5,985 nucleotides of DNA from Mobilitalea sp. (lineage in GTDB: Bacteria > Bacillota_A > Clostridia > Lachnospirales > Lachnospiraceae), in NCBI GenBank assembly GCA_029974875.1, contig JARKQP010000322.1, forward strand, positions 1 through 5,985, written 5' to 3'. This document shows, piece after piece, positions 4,817 through 5,985 of this stretch. Under the pieces are notes generated by a model. That model was not told the origin of the DNA. It saw nothing but the letters and a program-made list of their open reading frames with translations, and made no database searches. Positions within the stretch are counted from its first letter, which is position 1, and the number at the start of each line of letters is the position of its first letter. The position numbers were made by a program, and so were the translations under genes.

Positions 4817-5674
4817 TTACACCCCTGAATAAGCCGAGAATCCGCCGTCCACCGGAATCACAATTCCGTTGATAAAGCTGGAGGCTTCCTCATTTACCAG
4901 GAATAACAGCGCACCTAGAAGCTCCTCCGGCTCACCAAAGCGGTTCATAGGGGTGCTGTTCAGTATCTTCTCTGCACGGGGTGTGAAGCCGCCCTCCTGG
5001 GTCTTAAGGAGCGCTTCATTCTGATTTGTCACGAAAAAGCCGGGAGCAATGGCATTGACACGGATTCCCACCTTGGACATATGTACTGCAAGCCACTGGG
5101 TAAAATTCGAGATTGCCGCCTTTGCCCCGGAATATGCCGGTATCTTGGTCAGTGGTGTATAGGCATTCATGGAGGACACATTGATGATGGTGCAACCCTT
5201 TCTGCCAATCATATCCCTGGAAAACTCCTGGGAGGGAAGCAGGGTTCCCAGGAAGTTGAGGTCAAATACAAACCTGATCCCCTGTTCATCCAGGTCAAAG
5301 AAGGTGATAAGATCCTCCGCCTGGTTGTTCAAATCCTCCGGGTAGAGGTATTCCTTTGTAGTGGTTCCCTTCGGGTGATTTCCTCCTGCCCCGTTTAGCA
5401 GGATATCGCAGGCTCCAAGCTGCTGGAGCACAAGCTCATGGGCTTTACCCAGGCTTTCTTTGCTAAGCACATCTGCCTCAACACCTAGCGCTATGCCTCC
5501 TGCCTCCTGTACCTCGGCAGCTTTTTTCTCTGCCTGTGCCAGGTTACGGTCAAGGATTGCAACCTTGGCTCCGCAAGCCGCTAAGGCATCCACCCAATAT
5601 CCGCCAAGAACTCCGGCTCCTCCGGTGACAACTGCTACTTTATTATTTAAGTCAACAGAAAACGGTAATTTCAT
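4817..5674 (-). CDS. uxuB: D-mannonate oxidoreductase (fructuronate reductase), SDR family
   Basis: 285 residues from the ATG at 5672-5674. It interconverts D-fructuronate and D-mannonate with NAD(H), the step before UxuA in glucuronate breakdown. Classical SDR features: TGGAGVLG (17-24) for the cofactor, ADV (67-69), LNGAGG (93-98), N140 in DLNFLG, S167/S168, and the catalytic pair Y181 and K185 (YSGAK). Long subfamily stretches such as GNHPKG, FFDLDE, SSMNAYTPLTKIPAYSGAK, NFTQWLAVH and PVDGGFSAYSGV at the C-terminus match the UxuB/YjmF type. The frame is open upstream to an ATG at 5803, but that would run into uxuA and add 43 residues outside the SDR fold; GGAAAGGA (5685-5692) supports the start used here, though at a rather long 10-base spacing. 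It follows uxuA by 106 bases and is likely co-transcribed. No clear terminator follows it. Confidence 0.93.
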   Translation of the reverse strand: MKLPFSVDLNNKVAVVTGGAGVLGGYWVDALAACGAKVAILDRNLAQAEKKAAEVQEAGGIALGVEADVLSKESLGKAHELVLQQLGACDILLNGAGGNHPKGTTTKEYLYPEDLNNQAEDLITFFDLDEQGIRFVFDLNFLGTLLPSQEFSRDMIGRKGCTIINVSSMNAYTPLTKIPAYSGAKAAISNFTQWLAVHMSKVGIRVNAIAPGFFVTNQNEALLKTQEGGFTPRAEKILNSTPMNRFGEPEELLGALLFLVNEEASSFINGIVIPVDGGFSAYSGV

Positions 5675-5780
5675 ATTTTTGTATTCCTTTCCATCTATCC
5701 TCTTAATACCCATGCGTACAACTGCCCACATGGATAAATTCAACGTGTTAATTATGTCTTTCCAACGGCTTGCTTGTAAA

Positions 5781-5985
5781 TCACTGCTTACTTGTCTTTT
5801 CAAGGGGTTCCCAGATTCCTGTCAGGTACATTGCACCCAGCGCCCTGTCATACAGGCCATAGCCCGGCCTGCCGGTCTCTCCCCAAATCATCCTGCCGTG
5901 GTCCGGACGTACGTAGCCCGTATAGTTGTTCTTATGGAGAGCCTTCACAATCTCAACCATATCAAGGGAGCCGCAGGGGGAATAA
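5781..5985 (-). CDS. uxuA: D-mannonate dehydratase, C-terminal end (N-terminus outside window)
   Basis: The last 67 codons before a TGA at 5781-5783, out of roughly 350 in the whole protein. The frame reads [14 protein letters not shown], then [30 protein letters not shown] and W-E-P-L, the highly conserved end of UxuA. The enzyme removes water from D-mannonate to give 2-keto-3-deoxy-D-gluconate in the cytosol and is a metal-dependent TIM-barrel protein. Its position directly before uxuB is the normal operon order. The main catalytic residues lie outside the window. Confidence 0.95.
   Translation of the reverse strand, partial: YSPCGSLDMVEIVKALHKNNYTGYVRPDHGRMIWGETGRPGYGLYDRALGAMYLTGIWEPLEKTSKQ

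Noticed and set aside
5702..5735. CCATG/CATGG inverted repeat in the uxuA-uxuB gap
   Set aside because: The arms are only five to seven bases and imperfect; too weak to call a regulatory hairpin.
5675..5803. A 43-residue N-terminal extension of uxuB starting at 5803
   Set aside because: It overlaps the end of uxuA, precedes the SDR fold with unrelated sequence, and the ATG at 5672-5674 has the better binding site and the family-like N-terminus MKLPFSVDL.

Overview
The window looks like a chromosomal segment of a spore-forming Clostridia/Lachnospiraceae-type Firmicute. This is inferred from the strong AGGAGG-type ribosome binding sites, AT-rich intergenic DNA, sigma-A promoters, a SDR-type UxuB of the kind found in Firmicutes, and a BclA-like collagen protein. 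No 16S or other taxonomic marker is present.

Layout, from the right edge (most genes lie on the minus strand and read leftwards): the last 67 codons of uxuA (D-mannonate dehydratase, 5781-5985, cut by the window); uxuB (D-mannonate oxidoreductase of the SDR family, 4817-5674); a two-gene toxin-antitoxin operon (RelB/DinJ-like antitoxin 4374-4679 overlapping a PIN-domain toxin 3955-4377) with a textbook sigma-A promoter; a gene-poor stretch with an SDR pseudogene relic (3739-3839) and a strong hairpin terminator (3640-3689); a lone plus-strand gene for a 428-residue collagen-like protein (2342-3628); a 402-base intergenic region with the promoter and a LacI/Cra-type operator for the leftward genes; a Gfo/Idh/MocA oxidoreductase (836-1939); a 190-base spacer packed with inverted repeats; and a partial sugar phosphate isomerase/epimerase (1-645).

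Together uxuA and uxuB run the glucuronate/mannonate branch of hexuronate catabolism (fructuronate to mannonate to 2-keto-3-deoxygluconate). The oxidoreductase and the TIM-barrel isomerase are a typical pair for catabolism of a further, unidentified sugar or polyol, and the operator suggests substrate-controlled expression. The collagen gene and toxin-antitoxin pair sit between these two metabolic blocks and look like accessory cargo.

The least ordinary structure is around the collagen gene. It is bracketed by two imperfect ~55-base direct repeats (2049-2104 and 3785-3839). The right copy runs directly into a decayed second copy of a uxuB-like gene, still recognisable from nine consecutive identical residues and a second conserved block. 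The spacer at 695-840 carries two related hairpin units with a compensatory base-pair change. I did not find a convincing wholly new defence or mobile system.
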